A stretch of 64,000 nucleotides of DNA from NCBI GenBank assembly GCA_022497155.1, contig MU385710.1, positions 744,001 through 808,000 of the forward strand, given 5' to 3'. Shown one piece after another: positions 10,760-23,113 of the stretch. The first letter of the stretch is position 1. Each line of letters starts with the position of its first letter. The translations under genes and the position numbers were made by a program. The notes beneath the pieces were generated by a model. That model saw only the letters and a list, made by a program, of their open reading frames with translations, was not told the DNA's origin and ran no database searches. This stretch comes from Whalleya microplaca (taxonomy: Eukaryota > Ascomycota > Sordariomycetes > Xylariales > Xylariaceae).

Positions 10760-13185
10760 TCAAGAGGAGCACGAGCCGCCGTCCGTGGTATCAGCAGGAT
10801 CGCCCTCGAAGCTATACAGCCTGACCTCGCCGTCCTCGCCCCCGCTCGCGAACCGACTATCGCTCAAACCCACGCAGGTGACGGGGCCCGAGTGTCCCGT
10901 GAACGTGCGCTCGCACCGGCCGGTGCGCGGGTCCCACACCTTGACCATGGCGTCGTTGGCGCACGAGATGTACCGCAGGGCGTCGCCGTCGACGCCCCAG
11001 ATGCCCTCGACGTGGCCGAAGAAGGTGCGCGGGCTCTTGCCCGTCGCCGTGTCGAACAGCCGCATCGTCAGGTCCAGCGAGCCCGTGAGCATGTAGCGCG
11101 GCGGCAGGTGCCGCTGCGGGTCGTTCTGGAAGATCGGCCCGTACGCCGCCCGCTCGTCGTCCAGCGCCGCCGGCGAGATCGAGGGCGAGCGCGCCGTCGG
11201 CGTGCCGCTGCGGTTACTAGCCACAGAGACGGCGTCGTCTTGTGCGTCCTCGTCCTCGAACTCGTAGTCGTCGGGAAGCAGGAGGACTTGTTGAACTTGT
11301 CCGACGTGGCCCTCGAATGTTCGGATGCACATTTTGGAATCCAAGTCCCATAGCCTATAGAGTTTTAAGTTAGTAATTGCTTTGCTAAATGAGTCTGGCA
11401 AGATACGACGGAATGCCCCAGCCCATTGAAGAGCTTTGGCCTCCCAAACAGGATTCCCGAATCGGACCATTGTACTCATAAATCGGAAGGAAGTAGTAAG
11501 GAATTATTGCAAATGTTACTTACTTGACAGTGCAGTCATCTGACGCCGAGAAGAGGGTGCGAGAGGCCGTGTGAAGCCGAACTTGGTTAACCCAGTCCGT
11601 GTGTCCGCGTAGGCAGTAGCTCTGCTGGGTTCTGAAATTAAATAGCTTGATCGATTTATCCATCGACCCTGAAGCTAGAAGGTCACCTTCCATGTTGACG
11701 GTGATAACACCGCCTTGGTGGTTAAGGGTGTTGATGCAGGCACCGGTTCGCCAGTTCCATATCTTGACTGTGCCATCGGAACTTCCACTGACCAGCATCC
11801 GATCGTCAAATTGAATCGAACGGATGCCCATCGTATGACCTCTGAGTGTTCGTATAACCTCGCCTGTCTCCATGTCCCACAACTTGATTGTTGAATCATA
11901 AGACCCGGTGGCAAGGATGGACTCGTTAAACTGCAAGGTACAGATTCCATTGGTATGCTGTCCTCCAAATATCTTCAGCGAATACCTTCCGTATTTCCAG
12001 TTGGATCCGACCTTGAACCGATCGCGATATACGTCCTTCCATGGTCGAAATTTCGTCTCTTGTTCCCTACTAGCAAGTGCCTTGCCCAGGTCGCCAACAC
12101 CGTTGATACACTGCCGTTTGCCATTATCCTCATCGGAGCTATCGAGAGATGAGGCATCGCGCTTGACTGGCCCAGCAGGCAAGCAGGTCTGGTCATTGGC
12201 GGATTCCGCAGCTAGATCAAGTCGGTTATTTTCCAAAACTGCTTGCTGTTGAATCTTCCACTCCCTCAATCTCTTCTTCTCTAGTCTTGGTAGACCCCAT
12301 TGGCATTTCTCGCATTTGCGGCCGATGTGCTGTTCGCACATCCGGTGCCAGACGACATCGTCTCCCGAAAGGGTATTCCATCGTCTGCTGACCTGGGCAG
12401 CCTTGCAGAGAGAAGAGCAGTCAAGGTAGCAGAGGATCTTGAGGGACAGCTCAGTAGGTAAAGCGGATAGGAAGTCGATCTTCAGCTGCTCATGAACCTC
12501 GCGAGACACGGTAGAGAGCTGGGGAAAGCAGCATTGCGTGATGATACCTTGTAACATCAAGTCACGGTGCTTCGCTGGGGCAGCCGAGAAAAGCGACCAC
12601 ACGTTAGTGATGGCTTGTCGGTCACCAGCGGAAAGCGTTTCCAGTTCCTGTATCCCGTCACATTAGTAAGTTGGGATTGCAAAGCCTATCGTGTATCCTG
12701 GTGTATCTTACACTCTGTATTAGACCCATCTTTATTTCATCGGCCGCCCTCCGGCACTTGGAGTCTGGCCGATGTCGGTAACAGTACTTGCTGTTTGGGT
12801 CCTTCGTCTTCAGGCCGACTATTGACGGAAGATCTGGTTTTCCTATTGGCGCATACAGCCCAGGGATATGTTCCCGCAGGAAAGGGGTGACGGTCTGACC
12901 CATGCGCTGCTGTGACATGTTTGGCAGCCGGGCGTTATCATCCAGGTCGTCGGGTCTCCGCCGGTCACAGTTGTCTCTCGACGGTTTCACTCCAGCTCCA
13001 GATTGGTCAACCGGCAAGGTCGAGGACATCTGGTTGCGAGGGCGGGTGCCATTCGTCAGGGGGATCTGGTTCGTTTTGGAAAGAGGAGGGATATCGTTTG
13101 GGCGCAAGGGTATGATGTCGTCGTGCCTCGAAGAAGAAGTCGGCCGGTGGCCATTTGTGTTGTGTAAGGTTCGCAGGCTTTCCAT
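10760..13185 (-). CDS. sconB: F-box/WD40 sulfur-metabolism regulator (SconB/SCON-2/Met30 type)
   Basis: Minus-strand exons are 12712-13185, 11524-12647 and 10760-11354, giving 730 aa. Residues 1-130 are a polar, probably disordered extension. A Cys/His/Arg-rich motif ([16 protein letters not shown]) precedes the segment [20 protein letters not shown]. The F-box is about residues 217-262 ([18 protein letters not shown]). WD40 repeats run from about 380 to the C-terminus with several [L/I]-W-D or IWN endings, interrupted by an acidic Ser-rich insert ([11 protein letters not shown], then SRSPS-like). The family is the substrate receptor of an SCF ubiquitin ligase that represses sulfur-acquisition genes by targeting the bZIP activator (MetR/CYS-3/Met4). 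The second intron lies within a WD repeat. Assignment to SconB rather than another FBXW protein rests on the full F-box and linker pattern recalled from the family. Confidence 0.88.
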
Positions 13186-15533
13186 AGTAGCGACGGGGGG
13201 ACGGGACTCGAGTTAGGAGTTGGGTCGGGTCGCAGGACAAAGCCTGGTAAAGCTTATGCGGATTGCACCATCCAAGAGTGGATGATGTCGACTTTCGGTG
13301 AAACGCGGTGGGAGATGGCGTGCTATAACAACGTATTGACCACCCAGGTTGCGTACTGCGTATGTATGTGTGTGCACAACTCAATTTCCTTCAGTTCATT
13401 CGGGCTTCAGCTCGCTCTGTATCTAGCCTCGCACAGACGGGAGAGCGGGTTCGTGCAGTTATTAGTCCAGTGCGAACAGGAGGGACAGTCCAGTGGGAAG
13501 TGTCGGAGGTGACGGGAAGAAGACGATGGAACAGGTAATAGGGGTTGGTTTTATCAGACTCGAGAGCTAACAGGTCTCTAACAGGTCTCTAATTGGTGTC
13601 TAATGGCTGGATGGGCGTCTAACCGGCGTTTAATAGGCGGATAAGCCGCTGTCAGGATGAGATTGCGAGATTGCACAGTCAGATGGATGGTATGGCATAG
13701 GATGGCGCAGGATGGCGAAATCGGCCCAAGCTCAGGCAAAGCGGGCGCGGCGGGCGAAGCGGTGTGTGTGCATGTGTGCGTGGGCGGCAGCGAGCAAATC
13801 GAGTCCCGAATCAGATGCGGAATATGGGAGATGGTGAGATTTTGAGTGTTTGCACACAAATCCGCACACCTTTGGGTGCTCTGCGGCCAGAATGGCGACA
13901 TAACGACACCGATAGCCACCCGGAGTGCCGCGCCCCACCACGGTTATCGGACTGGACAGCGGACCCCTGCCGTCCCAGCCCAATGGAAGGTTGATTTTCA
14001 GCCAGTGGCCAGGGTGCAGTACCGCAAGAGTGGGTTCTGGGGTAAAGCTAGCAGCCAGCTACGCATGCAGCTGCACCTTAAAACAGTGACCTGGCACGGT
14101 ACCTAGGTACGTATACGTTGCATATGTAGGTACATGTACCTTGTCTGTGCACCCCTCCTTACATAAGCGCCTGATCGGCGCCGACAGCCGGCGGTTGGTA
14201 AGTTTAGATATTTCGTAATACCCCCCCGGAACTTCCATCTTCCTATATCCATCATGCCAGCCATGCCTCGAACGATTGAATAATTTTAGGCCACACTACA
14301 ACGTGTGACATCCAAGATTAAGAACAGATCGCGATTATATTCAGCTATGTCGTGTCATTTGAATCACGCAAACAATTCTTACAATTCTCACTAAGTGTAT
14401 ATATGTACTCTACTTTACAATTCAATCTCCCACGATTACGTACTCTGTATTTTCACTGCCTATACAGAAGTTCCTGTCTCTTCCAGCGCCGGCTCTACCT
14501 TACGTGTATATGGGTGATGGTGACTTTCCTGAATCTAACCTAGACAGGAATATTGCGATACATACACGAGGATTGCATTACTATATTCCTACTAGTTACA
14601 TTCCAATCCATTAGTCACAGGTTGTCTTTAGACAGAGGCTATCTTACTACGTAGACCCAGTATCCCCTACAACTCGCGGCTTCCTACACTGAAACGGGCA
14701 GAAGACCTTGTCTTATGCCGTCTGTATGGCGTAAAGCAGCACTCCTATCCACTGCTCCACGTGTCCCCGTGTCCCCGTGTCCCCGGGCCTAACAACAGGT
14801 ATCTGTAACAAAACCAACATGAACTTCGGATGTCATCTGAAGTAACGATGTGAAGGTTAGTACTTATATCTGAGGTAAGTTCAATGGGTGTTTGATAGAT
14901 GTAGAGTGGCTTATGTGATTTCTGATCGGCCGCAATCCTAAAATATGGAGGTGCTGTGTGATGGCGGATTAGGTGGCCTCGAAGGAATGGCGTCAAAATT
15001 CGTGCATAGCCACAGCTTCAGCCAGAGCCTGATACTTCAATTGAATTACCATACACCAACAAAACAATGTATAATAGGTATACTGTGAATTTGGCTATAT
15101 TGTCTTCTGTGGTTCTTTTTTTTTTCTTCCTTTTTTCGGAGTTTAATTTCCATTCGTTATATTGTAATAGCTAAGACACAGAGTAAGTGTTGTGGCTGGA
15201 GGATGTGCTATGCACGAATTTTGGCTCTATATGCTTCTATTAGACCATACTTGCATGTGTCATCCGCAAATATGTATTTATCAGCCATACGCTCCAAACA
15301 GATGTATTATGTAAACGAAAAATACTTGGCAGATCTCACGTGATCATTAGTCACCTAATCAATCTCAGCCTACTCTTTTTCAGCTAGCGGCATCCGTTCT
15401 TTACACATCAGAATTGACGATATTTCGCCGTCGCATTAGAGAATCGCGATCCTTGAGGGCATCCCAACAGCTTCTATCCGAGCATCCGAACAGCTTTTAC
15501 ATTGCCCGCCTAGACGCGTGATACTCTGCAACC
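13186..15533. other. Divergent intergenic region
   Basis: This is the upstream region of both the F-box/WD40 gene (-) and SmB (+). Short frames occur (for example 13657-13919 on both strands) but none shows a domain, a credible splice structure or a bias above background. Confidence 0.5.
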
Positions 15534-16301
15534 ATGGCGAACAAGCAGGGCAAGATGGTGAGTTGCCCTCCCCTTCCATCGCGCTGAGGCTGAGACTAAC
15601 AAGACGTGTTTAGGCTGGCTATGTATGTATATACTTCTCGACAACCTCTGATCTATAAGCTGATTTATCTCTTCTAGATCAATTACCGGATGCGAATCAC
15701 GCTCCAGGACTCGCGACAGCTAAGCGGCCAGCTCCTGGCCTTCGACCGCCACATGAACCTCGTCCTCGCCGACACGGACGAGTTCCGCCAGATCAAGCGC
15801 AAGCAAAACAACCAGCAGACCGTCCTCCAGCAAGAAAAGCGCACGCTGGGCTTCATCATCGTCCGCGGTGCACAGATAGTCTCGCTGTCGGTCGAGTCTC
15901 CGCCTCCCGCCGACCCCAGCACCCGCCTTGGAAAGCCGTCCGGAGGCGGTCTCGCGTCGACACTTGCTAGTGGACCTGGAGTATCAAAGCCTGCCGGACG
16001 CGGTGCCGCTGCCCCCATCTCTCTTGCCGGCCCGGCTCCTGGCGTAGGCGGATCTGCGCCCTTCCCTGGATTTTCTGGTGCCCCTGGTTTCCCGGGCAGA
16101 GGTGGACGTAAGTTCCCAGTTTATTACTACTATGCTACATCTCCTATACCACACGATACTAACAGCTCAGCAGCTACTCCCCCGAACTTCCCCGGCGGAT
16201 TTCCTCCTGCGGGATTTCCAGCTGGTGCTCCCGGGCTGCCTCCTGGATTCCCTCCTGGTGGTGCACCTCCTCCTGGGTTCAACCCACCTCCACGACGATA
16301 A
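15534..16301 (+). CDS. smb1: Small nuclear ribonucleoprotein SmB
   Basis: The exons are 15534-15557, 15614-15622, 15678-16107 and 16171-16301, giving 197 aa. The start is ATG in ACCATGG context. The 24-nt first exon encodes MANKQGKM, a 9-nt microexon encodes A-G-Y, and exon 3 begins INYRMRITLQDSRQLSGQLL. The Sm1 motif (INYRMRITLQDSRQLSGQLLAFDRHMNLVLAD) and Sm2 motif (GFIIVRGAQIVSLSVE) are complete. The C-terminus is Gly/Pro-rich with PPG repeats, as in SmB/B'. SmB is one of the seven ring proteins of U1, U2, U4 and U5 snRNPs in the nucleus. The last intron (63 nt, CTAAC branch site) is in frame and contains no stop, so retention would add 21 residues. Confidence 0.93.
15614..15622 (+). other. 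9-nt coding microexon of SmB
   Basis: GCTGGCTAT lies between an AG acceptor (15612-15613) and a GTATGT donor (15623). The flanking introns are only 56 and 55 nt. Including it restores the A-G-Y residues expected between KQGKM and INYRM in SmB, as I recall the family. Confidence 0.82.
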
Positions 16302-18821
16302 ATCCTCTGCTCTCCCGATATACCCCCCAAACAGTGCGATCTGGGCCGATATGAGGATATAGGGATTTGCTTTACGGGTCAAAAATGAATGCTGGCTTTC
16401 CATGTGGTCCACACATAACCTGGACGGAGGGCCGTTTTGAGGATAATAAGAGAGGAGGTTGGGACGAAAAAGAAATGCTAATGGTATGCCAACACCGTAT
16501 GTAAAATCACACACAAAGACATAAGCCCAAGTCTACCAAAATAAAGAAGCTAATTGTCCTACTCGTAGCTTATGCTAGCGACCCCGAAGAATGATTGGAT
16601 TGGACTAGCCCTTTTGACGTTTCCTTGCCTTGATTGGAGTCTGTAAGTACTATATGTCAACGTTTTGACTTCAGAGCAACCAAGTCGATTGCCCCATCGT
16701 AGATTGTATGAGTAAGTTCTTTCGCTGTCAAGTGACGGTTGGTCAAGTATGTTGTGCAAGGTTATTTGCTATTCAAATATCTAGCAATAGCAACATATGT
16801 GTGATGCTACGTTCTGGATAGGTTAAAGACTGTAGACTCGGGAGTATGGCATGAGAGGCTGTTCACCAGGACGTAACAGATGATTTCCTAGAATATTGCC
16901 CAATCAATTCACGGCCATACCTAGAGATACAAATTGCGCTAGAACGTTGTTCACTAGTCGCCCGCTTGAAGCAATTTCATTTGACAGAACAATCTCATTG
17001 ACGTTAATTCCGAAGATTGCTTTGTATTGCGTAGTTAGCAGCTACTCAGGCCGTTTGGAATTCCACTCAATCGGCTGTAAACTTTGATCGAGTTCTTTAG
17101 GTCAAGCTTGCAATATCGCACGACGATGTTGCCATTCTTTGGCCCTATCTAAACTCACCCACAATCCTATGAACTGTTGTAAACCTCGAACGTTCACATG
17201 TCTTGACCCTCCGGCGTATTCGTTCCTAGCAGAGAGCTCTTGCTCGTCTCCTCGATCAACCACAATGCAAATGGCCTGGCTGCTTTCATCAAGGGATCAA
17301 GCTTTTTCTCTATGCTCATCCTTCAGGTCCTACCTGGTATCGGTTGTTCTCCTAAACACGTACAGTTTACATATACAGTAAACAGCTCGCGAGGACCCGT
17401 GCGGATATGTCCAGATAGGCTATTCGGCGCCCACTGGCAGCCGGGCTAGACTGTAGACCACAAGTTGCAGTCTGATGGGAGCCGATTATATAGTATGTGT
17501 AGATCTTTGTCGTTAGGGCCAATTGCTGCGCCGTGCTTGGTCGGTTGCACCTCCTGAATTTGGCACTCCGGAACGTGAGGCACGGGCTGAAAGCCAAGTT
17601 GACAAGCCAGCAAGCCATCGTTGGGTACACTGTTCCTCATAATCCACCTCCAAAGCTTGTGTTCCGAGCCCGACAACCCATTTGCTTGAGAAACCTGGCG
17701 GCATTTACTTGCCTCCCGAAGAGTTAAGTGGGTGCTACCAACACAGAAAGACTTATGGGGACCTTCGTTGTTCTCTCATGGTTCCTTAGCCGGGTATCCA
17801 TATCGAAAATTGCCCAGAAATAGAGGGTCCTTTATACAATTTGGTTCGTTGCAAACTGTGGGCACTCGTCAGTCAAAGTTCAAGTGAATTATACGGTGTT
17901 GAAATAACGTCCAATATAACTCACAACTTTCGATCATGAACGAGATAGGCTATCTACCTGCTGTCGAGAGGAATTGTGTTGAGGAACTAGGTAATAATAT
18001 TCCATCGATGACTTGTTGCGTTGTCGTGCTAAGTGGTTCGTACATGTAATTAAAGTCTGGGCTTTAAACTAGATGCTTGAACATCGGAAATGAATCAAAG
18101 AGAGGAGACAATGCAGACCAAAGAAATTGGAGCCTCACGCTTCCCAGCTGCCGGCTATTACATACGTAGAATACCAGAATGCTACGTTCTCTACATAGAA
18201 GTCCACGTTCTACACGGCTCATTCTTCGATTGGCTGATGGAGAACGAGTTGCCCCAATTGAAGATAAGATCATCAGGAACTCTGTTCTTCTAGACATCAG
18301 ATTGCAAGGCCGCCCGCCCAGCCGGACTCTAGATCCGACGTCCGAATACGGCACAGTGCAGGGCTGACAGGTAATCTGACCAATAATTCATGCGAACGTT
18401 TTTTTCAGGGGTCTACTGCGTACACCACGTTCGTGGCGTGGTCATGTGCGGTCGCGTGGTAGGGTTGTAGCACGGTAGACCATCGCCGGATGGTACCGTG
18501 GATGCGGAGCGGATCTGACACCAGCAACGCAGGGGAAGCCTCTTGCTGAAAAGGTTATGCGGCTGGGGCTGCCGGGATACGAGGTCAGCCCCAATGGACA
18601 TCACAGCCCCTGGTAAGTTGGTGAACTAGGCAATGCCGATCATAGTCTCCAAGTAACGTTATATGTCAACATGAGAGTAATATAAGAACCTCCAGCATCC
18701 ATCACCATCTTACCGAGACATCAACTCATCACTCACTCACTCATCATCGTCAACATCTCAATAACAAGTCTAACAACTCCTAATATCTAATCACCTTTCT
18801 CTCTCCCAACCCACCAACAAA
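16302..18821. other. Intergenic region, possibly with an old coding relic near 17.45-17.70 kb
   Basis: A minus-strand frame at 17446-17676 has some protein-like composition but no homology I can recognise and no splice context. The remainder is AT-rich spacer. The 150 bases before 18822 are rich in ATC/CAACAA and probably form the 5' leader of the secreted-protein gene. Confidence 0.4.
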
Positions 18822-19350
18822 ATGTATGCCGCTTTCATCGTCTCGGCCCTTGCCGCCACCGTTGCCGCTGTTCCCCAGCTCCTTGACGTCAACGCCGACG
18901 TTGAGGCCAACATCAACGCCCGCGAGGTCTATGCCACGTGGCCCGCGACCAAGTTCGTGAAGGCATGCACAGAGGTACGTCGCCAAACACTCTTACCCTT
19001 CCATCCATCCCCCCTCCACCTCCTGACCCCCACAATACTAACAGCAACCACAGAGCAGCTGCACCGGTAGCTTCAGCGTCTCGGCGCCCGCCAACTACGT
19101 CGCCGGCGCCCCGGCCTTCACCGTCGAGTGCAAGCCCCAGAAGGACTTCGTCGACTGCACCGGCGACAAGGGCGCCGCCACCGTCCAGTCGAAGTGGGTC
19201 GAGGGCTCCTCCACCGAGGCCGCGGAGATCACCGTCCAGCACGTCTGGACCGAGGGCCAGCAGCGGTCGACCGCCTCCGGCTCCGCCAGGGCCGACGCCG
19301 GCGCCACCGAGTTCAAGCTCACCGTCGACCAGCTGACCAAGGTCCTGTAA
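18822..19350 (+). CDS. Small secreted cysteine-containing protein
   Basis: The exons are 18822-18974 and 19054-19350, joined by a 79-nt intron with a CTAAC branch point, giving 149 aa. Residues 1-16 (MYAAFIVSALAATVAA) are a clear signal peptide. The mature part has four cysteines (about C49, C54, C77, C86), which could form two disulphides, and is otherwise Ala/Thr/Ser/Val-rich, ending TVDQLTKVL. No GPI signal, membrane helix or enzyme motif is present. A CAACAA-rich leader precedes the ATG. It is either a cell-surface or wall protein, or an effector-like small secreted protein; I cannot tell which. Codon use is strongly GC-ending, like the housekeeping genes, which argues for a well-expressed native gene rather than a recent arrival. 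Confidence 0.82.
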
Positions 19351-20513
19351 ATCAGGTATTAGGAGGATAGAAAGACCTTGCCGATGATGGGATAGTTGGT
19401 ATTGGTTTAACCGCGACGGCTGGTTTTTCCAGAAGGCCTGTGTTATCCGTCGCCGCCGCCGCCGCCAGGATGGAGGAATGGATGGATGGATGGATGGGTT
19501 CGATGGATCATTGGTGCTCAGAAGGAACGTCGCGAGACGGTTTCTGGTTAAGACAAACATGCCTCTGATGAGATACAGTCGAGTGGGAAGCCAAGAGTGT
19601 TGATGAGTGAGCGATCACGAGCATAACTTTTACTTCTTAGATTTTATAGTTCAACAAAGCCATTTTTAATCATATTCGAGACTCACAGTGACTTTAATGT
19701 AGCGAAACGGTTACTATCACCGTAGTTCTGGTTAATATAATACCCCAAGCCTGATACAACTGGGTGAACCAGGAACTTGTTCCACGGTACTTCTCATTAA
19801 TAAATGGATATATATCTTCTAGCGTCACACACCTAAAATAATGTAAACCTCCCTAGCCTCCATAAACAATCTGCCAGTGCCTTTTATAGAAGAATCAAGC
19901 CATTTATACTTTACCGCGTTATTCCCGTTACTTGACAGCTTTAAACTGTAGCTAGAGAAAGGTTTAAATCAGCAAAATTAGCTATTACGATAGCTTCAAT
20001 AGTAAATGTTATTCGTAGGTATTAAAATTTCGGGCTGCTAAAAAAGCTACTTATGTTTATTGGAAGAAATTACAATAACCGTTTCGTAATGTAGTAACTT
20101 CGAATTATCGAAAGGACCATTGTCACCCTCCGTAGTAAGCCTTTAGACTTTCCTAGCTCTGCAGACAAGACAATATGATATGGTAAAGGTAGCAGAATAG
20201 TCCTAATAAGTGGGTTCCATAAATATATTTGACGAAGTGGCAGAATCTCCCAAAAATCGGGAAAATGACTTCAACATCTCCTTATCTTGAATATATTAAA
20301 TCATAAGAGATGCCCTCGAGTAGGTGGACTAGTTGTTGAGCGATCAATGATTGCCGGAAGACAATCTTGTTAGAAACTTGAAACCTTTAAACTCAAGTGG
20401 AACATATGAGACTGTTAACTTTAGATCGTAAAAATATCATATTCTTTGACAAACACTGGCTATGGTATAACACTAATTGCGACATGATAAGTGGCCGGCT
20501 TATACACTCAGTA
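19351..20513. other. AT-rich intergenic region with a candidate MITE
   Basis: Apart from the inverted-repeat element described at 19699-20092 and a GGAT repeat at about 19470-19497, nothing was recognised. Confidence 0.45.
19699..20092. mobile_element. Candidate MITE with CGAAACGGTTA terminal inverted repeats
   Basis: The left arm at about 19699-19716 (GTAGCGAAACGGTTACTA) is mirrored by the right arm at about 20073-20092. The reverse complement of the right arm also contains CGAAACGGTTA followed by a similar TTGT/CTAT stretch. The enclosed 390 bp are AT-rich and non-coding. TA dinucleotides flank both arms, which would fit a Tc1/mariner-type target, but the boundaries are offset by one base. 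Confidence 0.35.
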
Positions 20514-22317
20514 CTATAGTGCATATCGAAACCCTTTATTGTCTAACTCGGTAACGTCTTGCATTCCTAGTTCAATTGCTTCTCTCACTTGCTCTTCGGT
20601 AAGCCCTGAGCCAGATATGGCGGCTTCGCGATCTCGCTTTTTGTTAACGCTCCACATATACAACAACAACACGACAACCATCACCGTCTTCACGGAAAAG
20701 CCGACCAAAATCCTAGCACTATCATTAGCCATGGGAGTGCGTACTTCCTAAGCTTCAGCATACTCACGCGATGTAAGCTGAGGTATAGAACGGCGCCTCA
20801 GAATCGATGAAGGTCTGCGGACTAATGATGTTTCCAACGCAGTAGCCCACAAACAAGAAAGCTCCAGTGAGTTGCTTCTTAGTATAGCCGGCAACATTGC
20901 TACTTACCATCGTCAAGCTCATACCAAAGGGCACAGCGGAGAATGCGCTCAGCCAGAGTGCGACGAGACGTCCCCATTTGTTGTCTGTTCCATCTGCGCC
21001 AACGGGCAGCACAACCAGTGCAACACCGCAGCCAACTGAGATCAGATTGCACGCTAACATGCCCGCGCAACGTGTGTTTGGAAACCTGGAGCTTATCCAG
21101 CCGAATAGCAGAAAAGAGCTGGCTTGTATTACGCATCTTGGAATCTGCATGTACTGCGTCTCGTGGGCGTCAAAACCAAACGCCTCCAAGATAATCGACA
21201 TGAACTTTCAACTGTTAGCATCCAACTCGGATTCTAGTGCGGCTCAGACATGTGGTAACGTACGCTTAGATGGGCCGCATTGGGAATCGCCGCTGCCATC
21301 GCCATGATGAACAAAATCCACGTCTTCGGGTCCTTAAGACATTGCCACATCTGATACGTCTTGAAATGATGATTCTTCACACCCTGTCTGTTCATAGCCA
21401 CTCGTTCGACGGCCACGATCCGTTGCCTCTCATTCAGAAACCAGGCCGTCGAGGGTATATCGGGCATGAAGACCAGAAAGACGATACCCCAGGTCAGACT
21501 TATCGAGCCGAAAATGAGAAAGATGTACATCCATGGTGCCAACCCCGAAGTGATATGGCCAATGGCATAGCCCAATAGTCCGCCGAATGTGCCCCCGATC
21601 CCGTCCATGCAGCCGTAGGCCATGAGACGCATCGGCTGCTCATCCTGTCGCCACCACATCGAGATTATCAGGACGAAGCCCGGGCCCACCACGGCTTCGA
21701 AGCAGCCGAGTAGGAACCTGTTGGCGGCTATTCCGGCGAAGTTCTTGCAAGCTGGAGTTGTGATAGCGAGTATACCCCAAACTAAATCCAGTTGATTAGA
21801 TCTTTCATGTAATATTCTAGTGTGATGGAAGGGCTACGGACTAATCGCCGTGATACCGATGAACTTCCCAAGTGGAAGGCGCTGGAGAAGGTATCCAGCT
21901 GGCCATTGCGCTATCAGATACCCTGGCAAGACAATCAGCCAAAGAGAAATATCATTGCTTATCTGAAAGGTCCACACCGAAGTAGAAAATAGAGGATAAC
22001 CATGCGTATTGCTGCCCATGGAGATTCGTCCCTTGCCGCAGTCCGAAAACACTGGCAAAGTTGATGCTGGATTTGTCAAGGTACTGAAGCATAAAGGTGA
22101 CCATGAGAAGAGGCAAGATATGCCAATCGATTTTCCGAAGGACCTGACGCGCTTCTTCGGGGTCGAGCTCCGTGGTATCTTGTCTTCGGTATAGCTCGTA
22201 TGTATCATCTAGGTCTCTTGAAGAGACGGATGGCTCCCTATCCCGCCGTGAAGTCGCCGCCTCAGAAGTATCTGCCCCATTACCCGGAGCATATTCAGTC
22301 GTTGACTTGTCACCCAT
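20514..22317 (-). CDS. MFS permease, anion:cation symporter (ACS/Dal5-like) family
   Basis: Minus-strand exons are 21978-22317, 21842-21922, 21264-21781, 20768-21204 and 20514-20718, giving 526 aa in phase throughout. A hydrophilic N-terminus of about 70 residues precedes the first helix. The motif FMLQYLDKSSINFASVFGL is the ACS-family helix 1 signature (xLxYLDKxNxxFA), and RFLLGCFEAVVGPGFVLI matches the helix 4-5 region. About 12 helices are expected, ending with the basic KKRDRE tail typical of Dal5/Tna1 relatives. Such proteins import organic anions such as allantoate, nicotinate or related carboxylates at the plasma membrane; the substrate here is unknown. Exon 3-4 joining uses the second AG after the branch site. 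It lies 0.8 kb from a broken FAD oxidoreductase in the same orientation. Confidence 0.88.
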
Positions 22318-23113
22318 AGCTTTCCCAGGTGTAGTCTAATTGACCATAGCGAAGTTTGAAGAGGGGATGGCTTCATGAAGTAGAGTTACGCATTAATCTA
22401 CTTCCTCTCCTATCAGCTTACTCCGGTCTTAGCCGATTCCTGTCCTGTTCCTATTTCGCAGAGACTTTCTACCAAGAGACTCGATAAGACTCACGAAGCA
22501 GCCAATTGGCTTGTCCAGGGGTCAAGATAGGATGGCCATGGCCATGCACATATATACCGGTGCGGGGAACTGTATCAATCATTACACCACAGCTAGGCAC
22601 AGCGAGGGTTCCGATAGGTAGTGTACAATATCTTTGTAGTCTAGATTAGTCGTTGTATTGCCATTCGTAGTATAATGACTAATGAATCTTTAGAACTAGA
22701 ATGAAACTAGGTATATATTTCACATATTACTAAACTCTCCTACGGTGACTTAGTTTAACGAAGATAGTTGTGATGTAATAAGGGCTGTAGTCAGGGCTTG
22801 GGATATATCAATTTAGCTGATAATTCTCTGTAGCCTCTGGGGGTGCTTGCTGTACTAAATCTAATGGAAGGCAATAGGTCCTTATATATATACCTCTTGC
22901 AATAGTACGTATTCCTAGTACGTATCTTGTCTGTTGCCGACGTAGCTGTCGTTAGGTTGCCATACCTTTTGTTAGGTAGTCATACATTGCAACAGTATCG
23001 AATAACATCCAACAGCACCCAACATATGTACTCGTGCAGCATTCCTGCATTTCGTATAGCTTCCAACAGGTCTTGGCTCCAATCGGCGTGTGACATATAC
23101 CCATCAATGTTGC
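22318..23113. other. Spacer between the permease and the FAD oxidoreductase pseudogene
   Basis: This is the upstream region of the permease gene. It holds short repeats such as GTACGTATTCCTAGTACGTAT near 22902 but no gene. Confidence 0.45.

Noticed and set aside
17446..17676. Minus-strand frame with some protein-like composition
   Set aside because: No recognisable family, no extension through splice sites, and competing frames in the same interval.
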